A DNA stretch of 40,748 nt. It comes from a virus. Every line of letters begins with the position of its first letter. The first letter of the stretch is position 1. The position numbers and the translations under genes were made by a program. The stretch is from positions 1 to 40,748 of IMG/VR virus record IMGVR_UViG_3300043411_000219; one strand, given 5' to 3'. Positions 1 to 6,870 of the stretch are shown in pieces. The notes below the pieces were generated by a model, which worked only from the letters and a program-made list of their open reading frames with translations, was not told where the DNA came from and made no database searches.

Positions 1-263
1 CGAAGATCTGCGCGCCCATGAGCAGTTCGGCCCCTGTACACACAGTCAGGCGTCCTCGACCGTGAGCGATTCGTAGGGAATAACGCGCGAGACGAGCCGG
101 CCTTCCTTCGTCATGATGTCGCCGACGTAGCCGTATGGCTGCTCGGAGCCCTGGCAGGGCGTGCCGTCCTTTCGAACCGGCGAGCCCTTCGGGGCGTTCA
201 CCTCGGGGCCGTAGAGTTCGACGTTGATGTCCTTGCGGGCCGCTGCGATGTCGACCTCGACGA
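1..263. repeat. Left copy of imperfect terminal overlap
   Basis: Positions 1-263 align without gaps to 40486-40748 (offset 40485). Eleven mismatches fall at 5, 11, 26, 32, 35, 50, 64, 82, 106, 109 and 136; from 137 to 263 the copies are identical (127 bases). Ten of the 11 changes are at third codon positions of the two genes covered, and nine are synonymous. This fits a sister-strain tip attached to a shared 127-base overlap in a circular assembly graph, rather than a packaged terminal repeat. Confidence 0.9.
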
Positions 264-507
264 TGTCGCCGTTCGGCATGCGCGCACGGCGCTTGCCGGG
301 CTTGATCGTCTTGCGCTCGACCGATGACGGCGCGATGTCGGCAACCTTGCCGCTCGCCGCAGCCTCTGCCATCGCCATCGCCTGCACCTGGCGCTCGCGT
401 GCGTCAGCAATCTCGGTCGGGTCGTCAGGATCGCCGGGCTGTGATGCGCCGGGAATTTCGGTTTCGTCGTCGCCGGGAATCTGCGTTGCAAGGCGTGATC
501 GTGACAT
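46..507 (-). CDS. Hypothetical protein, first gene of the late block
   Basis: I do not recognise this 153-residue protein. The N-terminal third is acidic and Asp/Pro/Glu-rich and probably disordered. The middle is Ala-rich and helical, followed by a basic stretch (about residues 65-80: KTIKPGKRRARM). The C-terminal half is more ordered, with a Gly/Tyr-containing core ending in VIPYESLTVED. In the circle its 3' end is read from 40531-40748, and the next gene (GTG at 40528) follows two bases later, so it is the first gene of the virion block. Differences between the two copies are mainly synonymous, which shows selection on the protein. The upstream 47 bases give no clear Shine-Dalgarno sequence. 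A structural or packaging role is only inferred from position. Confidence 0.75.
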   Translation of the reverse strand: MSRSRLATQIPGDDETEIPGASQPGDPDDPTEIADARERQVQAMAMAEAAASGKVADIAPSSVERKTIKPGKRRARMPNGDIVEVDIAAARKDINVELYGPEVNAPKGSPVRKDGTPCQGSEQPYGYVGDIMTKEGRLVSRVIPYESLTVEDA

Positions 508-554
508 ATGCGCGCATCCGTGGTGGACCCGCGCGCAGTGTCATGCAATTAGCG

Positions 555-752
555 TTAACAGTGGTTAGCGCTTCGATCAAGAGCGACAAGCGAGAGCGCG
601 TGCGTCCCGTTTGGCTGCCGCATCCCGGTGCGCCAATACCACAGCGTCACCCGCGACACCTGCAGCACCCGCCGCACGTCGACATTGCGGGCGTGCAGGC
701 GGGCCAGGAGCGCGGGCCAGTCGGGCAAAACGCGCGCGCGAGGAGCATTCAT
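555..752 (-). CDS. Small helix-turn-helix DNA-binding protein
   Basis: A 65-residue basic protein. Residues about 20-45 (VDVRRVLQVSRVTLWYWRTG) have the spacing of a helix-turn-helix: a short helix, a turn, then a recognition helix with S-R-x-T-L-x-x-W. It resembles YdaS/Cro-like small phage regulators. The start at 752 (ATG-AAT-GCT) is chosen because the protein begins just after the upstream gene's stop at 764; a longer reading to 887 overlaps that gene and has no domain support. It is the last gene before the late block, so control of late genes is a reasonable inference. It could equally be a minor regulator or a terminase-type DNA-binding protein. Confidence 0.55.
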   Translation of the reverse strand: MNAPRARVLPDWPALLARLHARNVDVRRVLQVSRVTLWYWRTGMRQPNGTHALSLVALDRSANHC

Positions 753-763
753 GGCGCGTTGAG

Positions 764-1384
764 TCACACCATCCCCCACCGATACGGTTTCCGCTGAGAC
801 ATCGGCCCCACCGGCTCGCCCTCTGGTAGCTGCGTGCCCAGGCGAGGGTCTAGGTTGTTCGGCGTGAGTAGCAATCCTCCGTGCCATTCTTGTTTCGTCT
901 GTTCCGGCAGCGTTGCCCGTAGCTTTTCGATTTGATCCGGCGTCGGCACGTAGTCCTCGCGCCCCTTCCGCAGTCGTTCGTTGTCAAGCCACAATTCGTA
1001 GTTGCACGACGATCCTCGCTGAATCTCCGTCCGCAACCTCTCCACCTCCGCCCGCAGCGAGTCGCGTTCTGCGCATACCTCGTAATGCTGGATCGCTGAG
1101 ACAACATCGCGCCCGTATCCAATTTGCCCGCGCAACAGCTCATCACACTCGGCGACGGTGAGGAGGACGGTGCCTGACTCTTTCCTGCCTACCTCGCACG
1201 CACCGCGCAAACCAATGTCTGTGACATCGCATCCGATGAAACGCGATTGCGCCTCCCACGCCGCATCACTGACATGCTGCCGAGTCGGCGCGGCCATCGA
1301 GTTATCAAGCATTCCTTGACCACTGAGATTGGCAGGCGCCGCCATCATGTGCGCCAGTCCTTGCCCTAGTTCGTTCTCGCCCAT
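764..1384 (-). CDS. Hypothetical coiled-coil protein
   Basis: About 206 residues, not recognised. The N-terminal 60 residues are Ala/Met/Gly-rich. Residues about 100-140 hold a predicted coiled coil (CAERDSLRAEVERLRTEIQR) of the kind seen in many small phage accessory proteins. The C-terminus is Pro-rich and ends in RKPYRWGMV. Two ATGs stand together at 1387 and 1384; the second is preferred because AGGAG lies six bases before it. The gene lies between the PGDYG-like gene and the small HTH gene. No catalytic motif is visible. Confidence 0.65.
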   Translation of the reverse strand: MGENELGQGLAHMMAAPANLSGQGMLDNSMAAPTRQHVSDAAWEAQSRFIGCDVTDIGLRGACEVGRKESGTVLLTVAECDELLRGQIGYGRDVVSAIQHYEVCAERDSLRAEVERLRTEIQRGSSCNYELWLDNERLRKGREDYVPTPDQIEKLRATLPEQTKQEWHGGLLLTPNNLDPRLGTQLPEGEPVGPMSQRKPYRWGMV

Positions 1385-1443
1385 CATCCGCTCCTATGCT
1401 CGTTGACCCGCTGCCCGTGCTGCGGACGTGCGTTCTGACGTGC

Positions 1444-1722
1444 TCACAATGGATCGTACGTTGCGGCGAATATGTCCGACTTGCACGGGTATATCTCGCC
1501 CTTGACGCCCGTGATTAGCATGTCATCTCTCCCCATTTTCATCGTGCCCTCTAGGGTCGGGATCAGGTAGCAGTCGTCGTTTTCGTGCGTGATCGGGTGC
1601 CCCTGATACTGGAACGACCAAGGCATGCCGCGGACGATATTCCCGCCGCTGTCTATGCCGTGCCGTACGAGTTCATCGAACGTTATTGCCTCGATCACAA
1701 CCGGCTTCTTCCGATACTTCAT
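1444..1722 (-). CDS. PGDYG-like phage protein
   Basis: This 92-residue protein starts MKYRKKPVVIEAITFDE and ends with GVKGEIYPCKSDIFAATYDP. Both ends are hallmarks of a very common phage accessory family whose members have a degenerate PGDY/GDWI core; here the core reads MGRDDMLITGVKGE. The family has no established function known to me. The start has a good AGGAG five bases upstream. It lies among early genes between a possible 24-residue ORF and the coiled-coil gene. Confidence 0.75.
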   Translation of the reverse strand: MKYRKKPVVIEAITFDELVRHGIDSGGNIVRGMPWSFQYQGHPITHENDDCYLIPTLEGTMKMGRDDMLITGVKGEIYPCKSDIFAATYDPL

Positions 1723-1735
1723 TTACGCTCCTTTT

Positions 1736-1810
1736 CTACGTTGCCTTCAATCCGTCCATCCTAGTCGCCAGCAATCGCTCCTGCGCCGTCTCCGTGGCTC
1801 GCAGGGGCAT
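1736..1810 (-). CDS. Possible 24-residue coupling ORF
   Basis: The ATG at 1810 follows directly on the TGA of the winged-helix gene (TGAATG). The frame runs 24 codons, MPLRATETAQERLLATRMDG onward, and ends at TAG just before the AAAAGGAG ribosome-binding site of the next gene. It fills the gap exactly. Either it encodes a micropeptide or it only carries ribosomes across the junction. There is no homology evidence. Confidence 0.3.
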   Translation of the reverse strand: MPLRATETAQERLLATRMDGLKAT

Positions 1811-2197
1811 TCATGGCGCGTTCAATCCAGCTCGTCCGGTGACAACCCGCACCCCATGCTGCCCGTCGAGCACTTGGCGCACGGATGCAGGCATGGGCAT
1901 GGCTAGTTGTATCTCTGAAAAATCCACGCGTAACGATCGCGGCGGACTGAGTTCATCTATTGCTCGCTCGACGCTTGCGACGGTCAATCTGTAGCCAGCA
2001 CCGGCATTGGTAGCCGCAGCACTCACCGTCTCAATCATTTCCAAGTTCCGCAGCTTGGTCAGCGTGGTCCGTAACTGACGCTCCGTGTATTCCGGGTGAC
2101 GCGCTTGGATGTGGCGCACCTTGGTTGCACCGTCTGCAATGGCACGGAGTACCGCACACGTTCGCTCGCGGGCCGGGAGGTAGATTTGCGATGTCAT
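1811..2197 (-). CDS. Winged-helix-type DNA-binding protein (putative)
   Basis: About 128 residues. After a short N-terminus, residues about 10-60 (ERTCAVLRAIADGATKVRHI, then QARHPEYTERQLRTTLTKLR) have the rhythm of a winged helix: helix, helix, recognition helix with RQLRTTLTKLRNLEMIE, then a short beta wing. The C-terminal half is not recognised. The start is the ATG at 2197, which overlaps the previous stop as ATGA; a longer frame to 2281 lies within the upstream gene. The position, last of a run of recombination and nuclease genes, resembles that of late regulators in lambdoid phages, but that role is inference. Confidence 0.6.
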   Translation of the reverse strand: MTSQIYLPARERTCAVLRAIADGATKVRHIQARHPEYTERQLRTTLTKLRNLEMIETVSAAATNAGAGYRLTVASVERAIDELSPPRSLRVDFSEIQLAMPMPASVRQVLDGQHGVRVVTGRAGLNAP

Positions 2198-2580
2198 GAT
2201 GTCACCTGTAACGCATTGCGTACCAGTTGCAACGCCTCGCCCGTCTCGACCATCCTCGGAGTCACCCGCAGATGTCGCCATCCCGAGAGGACTAAAGCAT
2301 TGTGCTTTTCAATGTCTTTCAGAAAACGCCCCTTGATCCGGTGAACCATGCCGTCAATCTCGACGGCGAACCGTAGGCCGGGCCATGCGAGGTCCAGCCG
2401 CCAATCGCGTGACGGATGAAACACAAATTCCCGGAATGGCACCGGGAGCCCCGCCGCCTCGATTTGCTCTTTGAGCACGATCGGCCCCTTGTCCGGTCCC
2501 TTGGGTATGGGCTCTGCCTTCGGGGCTGGCGGTGCTTTCTTCTTCATCAGCGCCGCGTACTCTTCTTCGCTCATCCTCAT
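2194..2580 (-). CDS. Putative PD-(D/E)XK / DUF559-like endonuclease
   Basis: About 128 residues. The core reads FREFVFHPSRDWRLDLAWPG, then LRFAVEIDG, then H-R-I-K-G-R-F, then DIEKHNALVLSGWRHLRVTP. This is the layout of very-short-patch-repair/DUF559-type nucleases: an acidic residue in R-L-D-L-A-W-P, E-I-D-G with a following basic H..K, and the final W-x-x-L-R-V-T. The N-terminal 50 residues are Lys/Pro-rich and probably flexible. The ATG at 2580 overlaps the upstream YbcO-like stop (ATGA). Lambdoid phages often carry a resolvase (RusA or NinG) at this place, so a junction-processing role is plausible but unproven. Confidence 0.65.
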   Translation of the reverse strand: MRMSEEEYAALMKKKAPPAPKAEPIPKGPDKGPIVLKEQIEAAGLPVPFREFVFHPSRDWRLDLAWPGLRFAVEIDGMVHRIKGRFLKDIEKHNALVLSGWRHLRVTPRMVETGEALQLVRNALQVTS

Positions 2581-2861
2581 TTCACTAGCCCCTCGTTGAA
2601 CCATACGGCCACCGTCTTGACCCATGCGCGCATCCATCGCTCGCGCTTCTCTTCCTTGCTCAATCCGCCCTTCCGCCCATCGATCTCGTCGTGGCAGGAC
2701 TGGCAGACGTAGGCCACCATGTAGTCGGGAGCCTTGTGGCCAATGCCTCGACCGTGCTCAAGAGCATTGCTGTGCGCTGCTACAGTCGTCCCGTAGGAGC
2801 CGCAAAGAGTGCAGGCGCGGTCCCGTGCGAACTTGAGAAGTTTCTGGGCGCGGTATGTCAT
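2577..2861 (-). CDS. YbcO-like nuclease (DUF1364)
   Basis: A 94-residue protein with CTLCG near the start, an A-H-x(n)-H-G-R-G-I-G-H-K-A-P-D segment, and C-Q-S-C-H-D-E-I-D-G. Two CxxC pairs with the CHDE signature and the G-x-K-A-P-D-Y motif are typical of the YbcO/DUF1364 family of lambdoid phages, described as zinc-binding nucleases. The basic C-terminus (KEEKRERWMRAWVKTVAVW) fits DNA binding. The start at 2861 overlaps the DUF1367 stop as ATGA. With DUF1367 upstream and a PD-(D/E)XK-like gene downstream it forms a recombination/nuclease cassette. Confidence 0.75.
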   Translation of the reverse strand: MTYRAQKLLKFARDRACTLCGSYGTTVAAHSNALEHGRGIGHKAPDYMVAYVCQSCHDEIDGRKGGLSKEEKRERWMRAWVKTVAVWFNEGLVK

Positions 2862-3331
2862 GCGAACGTCATCACTTTTTCGACCCACTCACGCATCGTT
2901 CGTTCCGTCAGTCCGCGATTGGGAAGTATCCGCACGAGCACGACATCGATCGTCTTGCTATACAGCCGCTCGAATGTCACTTGATCCATGCTTCCGAACG
3001 ATATCGACTTGGCGACCTCGGCCACCACGTACCCGCCTCGACCATCGGGAACAAGCAGCATTTCGCCAAAGCCCGCCCACATGATCAGCCGCTTGCGAAA
3101 TACGTCCAGGCTTGGCAATGCCTCGCAATCCGTGGGTAGCGTTTCTGTCCACGCATCGAATGCGATCTTCGCCAACGCCCACCACTTGCGATGAAAGTCG
3201 CCATTGCGCATCAGCTTCAATTCGACCTTCGATACACTCCCGACCTTGAACCGCTTCGCCGCGTCGTGATCTTCCTCGGCCAGCGGCACAAACGCGCCCT
3301 GAGCGGTTTTAAGCAGATGCAGCGTTGTCAT
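2858..3331 (-). CDS. DUF1367 family phage protein
   Basis: The protein is 157 residues. The N-terminus MTTLHLLKTAQGAFVPLAEE, the central R-N-G-D-F-H-R-K-W-W-A-L motif (about residues 41-52) and the later SISFGSMDQVTFERLYSKTI segment match the DUF1367 family of lambdoid and related phages. Members sit in the nin-like region near nucleases, as here; their biochemical role is not established. It overlaps the preceding 63-residue gene by 23 bases and the YbcO-like gene by four. This is an ordinary early accessory gene, with the family call made from memory of the motif. Confidence 0.75.
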   Translation of the reverse strand: MTTLHLLKTAQGAFVPLAEEDHDAAKRFKVGSVSKVELKLMRNGDFHRKWWALAKIAFDAWTETLPTDCEALPSLDVFRKRLIMWAGFGEMLLVPDGRGGYVVAEVAKSISFGSMDQVTFERLYSKTIDVVLVRILPNRGLTERTMREWVEKVMTFA

Positions 3332-3500
3332 TGATCATCCCTGCCGCGCGTGGGTAGTACTCGAGCGCCCATGCTTCGTTTTCCCGTGCTTCCGTCTTGC
3401 ACTCGTCGATTTCTTGCGCGCCGAACGTCATAGGAGATTGCGACTTTTGAAAATTCATAACCTTCTCGAAACTTTCTAACCATTCTTTCGTTACTCTCAT
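3309..3500 (-). CDS. Small hypothetical protein
   Basis: A 63-residue acidic protein starting MRVTKEWLESFEKVMNFQKS. AGGAG lies six bases before the ATG at 3500, which decides this start over a longer frame to 3530. The sequence is mostly helical with no motif I recognise. It is the first gene after the 240-bp non-coding stretch and the first of the nuclease cassette, so the signals in that stretch may control it. Confidence 0.6.
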   Translation of the reverse strand: MRVTKEWLESFEKVMNFQKSQSPMTFGAQEIDECKTEARENEAWALEYYPRAAGMINDNAASA

Positions 3501-3740
3501 CTCGTTCTCCTCAACACCTTCGCTCCGCAACCCACACCCAGAGCGGACGGACCTAGTCCATCCCTAGGCCCTTCACATGAACCGACACCCGTCGCGTTAC
3601 ATGACCCGGCAGCCTTATCGATCGCAGGTGCTTCCTTCGCCGCCTGCCGGGGTGTTTCAGATCTATCCCACAGTACCCCGCTCCGTCCTCGCCGCTGTCG
3701 TTAAACCATGTCCGACCAGCGAGGCGTAAATGCTGGTCGG
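3501..3740. other. Non-coding structured stretch after the primase gene
   Basis: This is the longest gap in the minus early block. On the minus strand most ATGs are met by a stop within three codons (for example ATGTGA, ATGTAA, ATGGACTAG), so it does not encode a minus-strand protein. It holds two perfect inverted repeats: CCGACCAGC/GCTGGTCGG at 3712-3720 and 3732-3740, and CCCGGCAG/CTGCCGGG at 3605-3612 and 3644-3651. The second encloses GCAGG/CCTGC, which could form a competing hairpin. An origin, an attenuator or a small RNA are all possible. Confidence 0.6.
3712..3740 (-). terminator. Hairpin directly after the primase stop codon
   Basis: A perfect 9-bp stem (CCGACCAGC with GCTGGTCGG) encloses an 11-base loop and begins at the base next to the primase TAG. 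No U-run follows on the minus strand (the next bases read ACATGGTTT), so it is not a standard intrinsic terminator. It may slow polymerase, protect the 3' end, or be part of a longer structured RNA. Confidence 0.4.
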
Positions 3741-4616
3741 CTACGCGCTACGTGCCCTCTGTATCAGCCCCGCGACGGCGAACAGCCCGTCCCGCTGGTG
3801 TAGGTCGTTCGCATCGTCGCCAATGGTCGGCGCCATGCAATACGGGAGTCCTGTTGCCTTCGCCGCGCGTTCTCCGGCGCCGCTCTCGTCGTTGTCGGCG
3901 AATACGAACTTGCGCCCCTTCACCATCGGGGCAACGTGGACCATGTTTGAGTCGCTGAAGCAGACGAGGACCGCATCGGGGAATCGCATCTGCTCTAGGG
4001 CGAGCTTTACCGACAGCCCTGTGCAGAATCCCTCGACAAGCCATGTCGTCGTTGCTTGCGGATTGCCCAACCGGAACACAGCGCCTTTGGCCCTTGTTCC
4101 TGGCAGCATCTTCTTTTCGTGTTTCTGGTCGATCCAGCGGATCATCTGAGCGCCGACGATCGACCCGTCCAGCGAGTACATCGGGATGCACATCGCGCCG
4201 TCGACTACATGCGCGTATCCGTGCTTCCATTCCGGCTTCGTGTGGCGCGTCATACGCTCACGAAAGCCTTTGTACGTCATGTAAGCAGCGGGAGCCCACT
4301 GCGCACGCTGTAGCAGCGCCCTAGCCTCGTTTGCTGCCTTCTGGTGCCTCTGCTCCTGCTCGCGTGCTCTGGCGATCCTCTGCGCCTGCTGTGCGCGCTT
4401 CTCCGCCTCACTCCAGGGGCGTGCGGAGGGATCGTTGAAGAAGTGTGTCATGCCGTCCGAGTCCCAGGCATGTACCCAACCGCGGGCGCCGTCGTAGACG
4501 TAGGCCCCGTTGCGCTTGCGCTCGTGTGCCGTGGTCGCACACCGATGGATTCGCCCGTCATCGATCAATCGGTCGATGAGCACACCATTGGCGCGGGCGA
4601 AGTCGAGAAAGTTCAC
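3741..4616 (-). CDS. Toprim-domain DNA primase-like protein
   Basis: A 291-residue protein in the style of P4/phage primases. The N-terminal 60 residues (FLDFARANG... GAYVYDGARGWVHAWD) resemble the domain that comes before Toprim in these proteins. Residues about 68-105 are an Arg/Gln/Glu-rich coiled helix. The Toprim core follows: WLVEGFCTGLSVKLAL (Glu195 as the metal-binding acid) and KFVFADNDESGAGERAA (Asp241 and Asp243, the DxD pair), ending with IGDDANDLHQRDGL. The start codon overlaps the helicase stop (ATGA). There is no helicase domain in the protein itself, so the separate SF2 helicase just upstream is its natural partner in replication initiation. Confidence 0.85.
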   Translation of the reverse strand: MNFLDFARANGVLIDRLIDDGRIHRCATTAHERKRNGAYVYDGARGWVHAWDSDGMTHFFNDPSARPWSEAEKRAQQAQRIARAREQEQRHQKAANEARALLQRAQWAPAAYMTYKGFRERMTRHTKPEWKHGYAHVVDGAMCIPMYSLDGSIVGAQMIRWIDQKHEKKMLPGTRAKGAVFRLGNPQATTTWLVEGFCTGLSVKLALEQMRFPDAVLVCFSDSNMVHVAPMVKGRKFVFADNDESGAGERAAKATGLPYCMAPTIGDDANDLHQRDGLFAVAGLIQRARSA

Positions 4617-6103
4617 GCCGCCACCTGTTCGCGCGCTTTGTTGTAGGCGATGTTCTTCGCGCGGATCTGGTTCATCACCGCCCGAGTGATCGGTACATCA
4701 GGAGTCGTATCGAACGCGAACGATCGAGGGGGAAATTGCCCCATGATGTCCTTGTAGATGAACGCCGCGCGCATCTTCTGCTTCTCGGGGCGCGAGTTCG
4801 CGCGGGCATACGTGACGCATTGTTCGTACAGGTGCCGGGCATCGTCGGCAAGCTTCTTCTTCCCGATGCGTACCTCGGTCAACTCACCGGGGAAATGCTC
4901 GACCAATGGCGTCGTCTGCACTTCAAACCCACACGAGACGCATCGCTTAGCAAACGGTTTCGCGCCACACTGGGGGCATCCCTTCGGCGGCTTCTCGTCG
5001 TCCCTTCGTATGGCCTTGTCGAACTTTTCACCGGAGTCAAGTTCGCCCAGGCCGTTGTAGAAAATGTCGCTGAAGTCCTCGGAGAATCGCTCAAGATTCC
5101 CGGCATGGTCGAGAATGATGCAGTCGCGCTTGCCGGTATTCGGCGACGATCTAAGTCCGCGTCCCCACATTTGGATTGCTGTAGAAAGGGACTTGCGAAG
5201 GGGGCGGCAGTCGATGACGCATCCCACGTCGGGAACATCGAATCCCTTTGCGAGTGCCTCGACGGAGATGAGCACGCGAAGATGCGAATCTTCCTTCCGG
5301 TACTCCCGGAGCAGCATTTCGCGCTCGTCGGCGGATGTGTTGCTGGTGAACACTGCCGCACTGATACCCGCCTCGTTGAACTGCTTGCACAGTTCCTCGC
5401 AATGGCGAATCGTTGCGCCGAAGCAAATCGTTTTCCGTCCTTCGCCGTGCCTTGCCCACTCGGAAACGACATCGCCGACGATCTCTAGGCCCCGCTCCTC
5501 GGCGGCTTTGTCGGTCCACTCGCCCCCGGCTGTTGCCGCGCCGCTCATGTCCGCTTTCTTGGCGATAAACGGCCGCATTGGAACGAGGATGCCCTGCTCG
5601 GTGAGTTCGGCCATCGTGGCTGCGTTGACGAGATTGGAAAACAGCTTGCCCAGGCCCGGCGAGAATGGAGTCGCCGACAATCCAATGACCACCGCATCGG
5701 TTTCCGGGATGTACTTGGTCCAGGCCGACATCTGCGTATGACACTCGTCGATCACGATCACGTCGGCTGCCGGCCAGCCTCGGCGGGCGATCGTCTGCGC
5801 GGATGCGATCTGAAACGGCTTGGCGAGATTCGTGCGCCAGTGGTTCGCCTGTAGGATGCCGTGTGAGTCCAGCCCGTACCGATCGGCGGTATCGCTGGTC
5901 TGATTTATTAGGGTCGTGCGATCTGCGAGGAAGATGCACCGCTTATCGCGCTTCAGGGCTTCATTGATGATCCGAAGTCCCAGGTACGTCTTTCCTCCAC
6001 CCGTAGGAGCCATGAGCACTTGCCGCTTATGGCCAGCCCTCAGCCCTTCACGAAGCTGGTTATGTGCGCGCTCTTGGAAGGCGCGAGGTTCGGGGAAACT
6101 CAC
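4613..6103 (-). CDS. Superfamily 2 DNA helicase (DECH type)
   Basis: About 496 residues. Visible motifs, numbered from the GTG at 6103: Walker A APTGGGKT (32-39), Walker B DECH (119-122), motif III SATP (143-146) and motif VI QMWGRGLR (311-318). A four-cysteine zinc knuckle (CPQCG...CVSCG, about 376-391) follows, then a helical C-terminus. This is the DEAD/DEAH-like phage helicase often paired with a Toprim primase. I chose GTG at 6103 because it overlaps the DUF3102 stop as GTGA with AGAGGA about eight bases upstream; a longer ATG frame to 6142 is less likely. It is expected to unwind the origin or remodel recombination intermediates in the cytoplasm. Confidence 0.9.
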   Translation of the reverse strand: MSFPEPRAFQERAHNQLREGLRAGHKRQVLMAPTGGGKTYLGLRIINEALKRDKRCIFLADRTTLINQTSDTADRYGLDSHGILQANHWRTNLAKPFQIASAQTIARRGWPAADVIVIDECHTQMSAWTKYIPETDAVVIGLSATPFSPGLGKLFSNLVNAATMAELTEQGILVPMRPFIAKKADMSGAATAGGEWTDKAAEERGLEIVGDVVSEWARHGEGRKTICFGATIRHCEELCKQFNEAGISAAVFTSNTSADEREMLLREYRKEDSHLRVLISVEALAKGFDVPDVGCVIDCRPLRKSLSTAIQMWGRGLRSSPNTGKRDCIILDHAGNLERFSEDFSDIFYNGLGELDSGEKFDKAIRRDDEKPPKGCPQCGAKPFAKRCVSCGFEVQTTPLVEHFPGELTEVRIGKKKLADDARHLYEQCVTYARANSRPEKQKMRAAFIYKDIMGQFPPRSFAFDTTPDVPITRAVMNQIRAKNIAYNKAREQVAA

Positions 6104-6804
6104 GCCGCGGTCCTCTCTGCCTTCTCGAATTTCGCCTTCCACATCTTGGCTGCACGAACGGCTTCGTTCTTCTCGTTCATCAGCCCGTTGTTGCGCTCCC
6201 GAAGGATGCGAACCTCGGCCTGTAGCCGCTTCACTTCCGCCAGCGCCTCGGCCAGCTTGTCGCCTGCGTCCTCGACCTTTTGCAGAAACACGAGTTCGTC
6301 GTTCATGGCCGCTTGTTGCGTCGACATTTCCGCAAGGCGGTCGTTTGCCTCGTCCAGTTCGGCGCGGAGCTTCTCGACTTCCACGGGCGCGACCGGCTTG
6401 GATGCAGGCAAATCGGCAGGCTCTGCCGATTTCGGCAAATCCGTCGTGACTGCCGATTTGGTCGATTCTGCCTTCGGCTTGGAAAGCGCCTTCAATGCTC
6501 CCTCGATGGTCAAATCGGCAGTCGCTGCCGATTTGGCGGAAAGCTGTTTCCAGTTAACGGCCACGCTCATGTATGCGCGAGCAGTGCGCTCGCTCACTTC
6601 GACGTTCGCCGCCAGCCACGGCAGCCACTCGCCATGATTCAGCGCCGCCTTTGCCTTAATCAGATGCTCACCCGCGACCCGCGCATGCTCGATAGCCGTC
6701 TGCGCCGATTGAAATGCTGCCCGGTGCTCGTCGTTGATGACTGCCGCGTAGTCTGCCAGCGATGCTTTTGCGATTGCTTTGGTCATTGGCAACGTCATAT
6801 CCAT
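6100..6804 (-). CDS. DUF3102-like protein with KSAxxADL repeats
   Basis: A 234-residue protein. Residues about 20-85 match the DUF3102 pattern: a long helix, H-G-E-W-L-P-W-L, then VSERTARAYMSVAVNW, a likely HTH-type DNA-binding segment. Residues about 88-150 carry the repeated peptide K-S-A-x-x-A/T-D-L (KSAATADL, KSAVTTDL, KSAEPADL). From about 150 to the end is a long coiled coil (LRAELDEANDRLAEM). In other phages DUF3102 proteins lie near replication or methylation genes; their function is not settled. The DNA coding for the repeats is palindromic (see the repeat entry). The gene lies between the methylase and the helicase. Confidence 0.75.
   Translation of the reverse strand: MDMTLPMTKAIAKASLADYAAVINDEHRAAFQSAQTAIEHARVAGEHLIKAKAALNHGEWLPWLAANVEVSERTARAYMSVAVNWKQLSAKSAATADLTIEGALKALSKPKAESTKSAVTTDLPKSAEPADLPASKPVAPVEVEKLRAELDEANDRLAEMSTQQAAMNDELVFLQKVEDAGDKLAEALAEVKRLQAEVRILRERNNGLMNEKNEAVRAAKMWKAKFEKAERTAA
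6410..6534. repeat. Palindromic repeats inside the DUF3102 gene
   Basis: Five copies of the nonamer AAATCGGCA or its complement TGCCGATTT occur within 125 bases. Four pair into two perfect inverted repeats: 6410-6418 with 6424-6432, and 6512-6520 with 6526-6534, each with a 5-base spacer. A lone copy lies at 6451-6459. They encode the peptide KSAxxADL. They could be binding sites, hairpins in the mRNA, or only a by-product of peptide repeats. Confidence 0.8.
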
Positions 6805-6870
6805 TCAATTTAGATGCGAATCAACTGAGGGCGTTCGGGCCGCGCAGGGCAAGATACGGGCCACGTTCAT
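6805..6870 (-). CDS. Possible 21-residue coupling ORF
   Basis: This frame fits the gap between the methylase and the DUF3102 gene exactly. Its ATG overlaps the methylase stop (ATGA) and its TGA lies directly before the next ATG (TGAATG). The peptide would be MNVARILPCAARTPSVDSHL plus one Asn. No homology is known to me. Translational coupling is the likeliest purpose. Confidence 0.35.
   Translation of the reverse strand: MNVARILPCAARTPSVDSHLN

Noticed and set aside
1-263. A true direct terminal repeat of a linear genome
   Set aside because: The copies differ at 11 positions, and only the last 127 bases match exactly, which fits a graph overlap with a strain variant better than a replicated terminal repeat.
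745-760. A 16-base repeat GCATTCATGGCGCGTT at 745 and 1806
   Set aside because: A single 16-base match is not rare in 40 kb of biased composition, and the two copies are used in different frames.
3576-3728. A 50-codon plus-strand frame in the non-coding stretch
   Set aside because: It has no ribosome-binding site, runs through both hairpins, is opposite to its neighbours and has no recognisable features.
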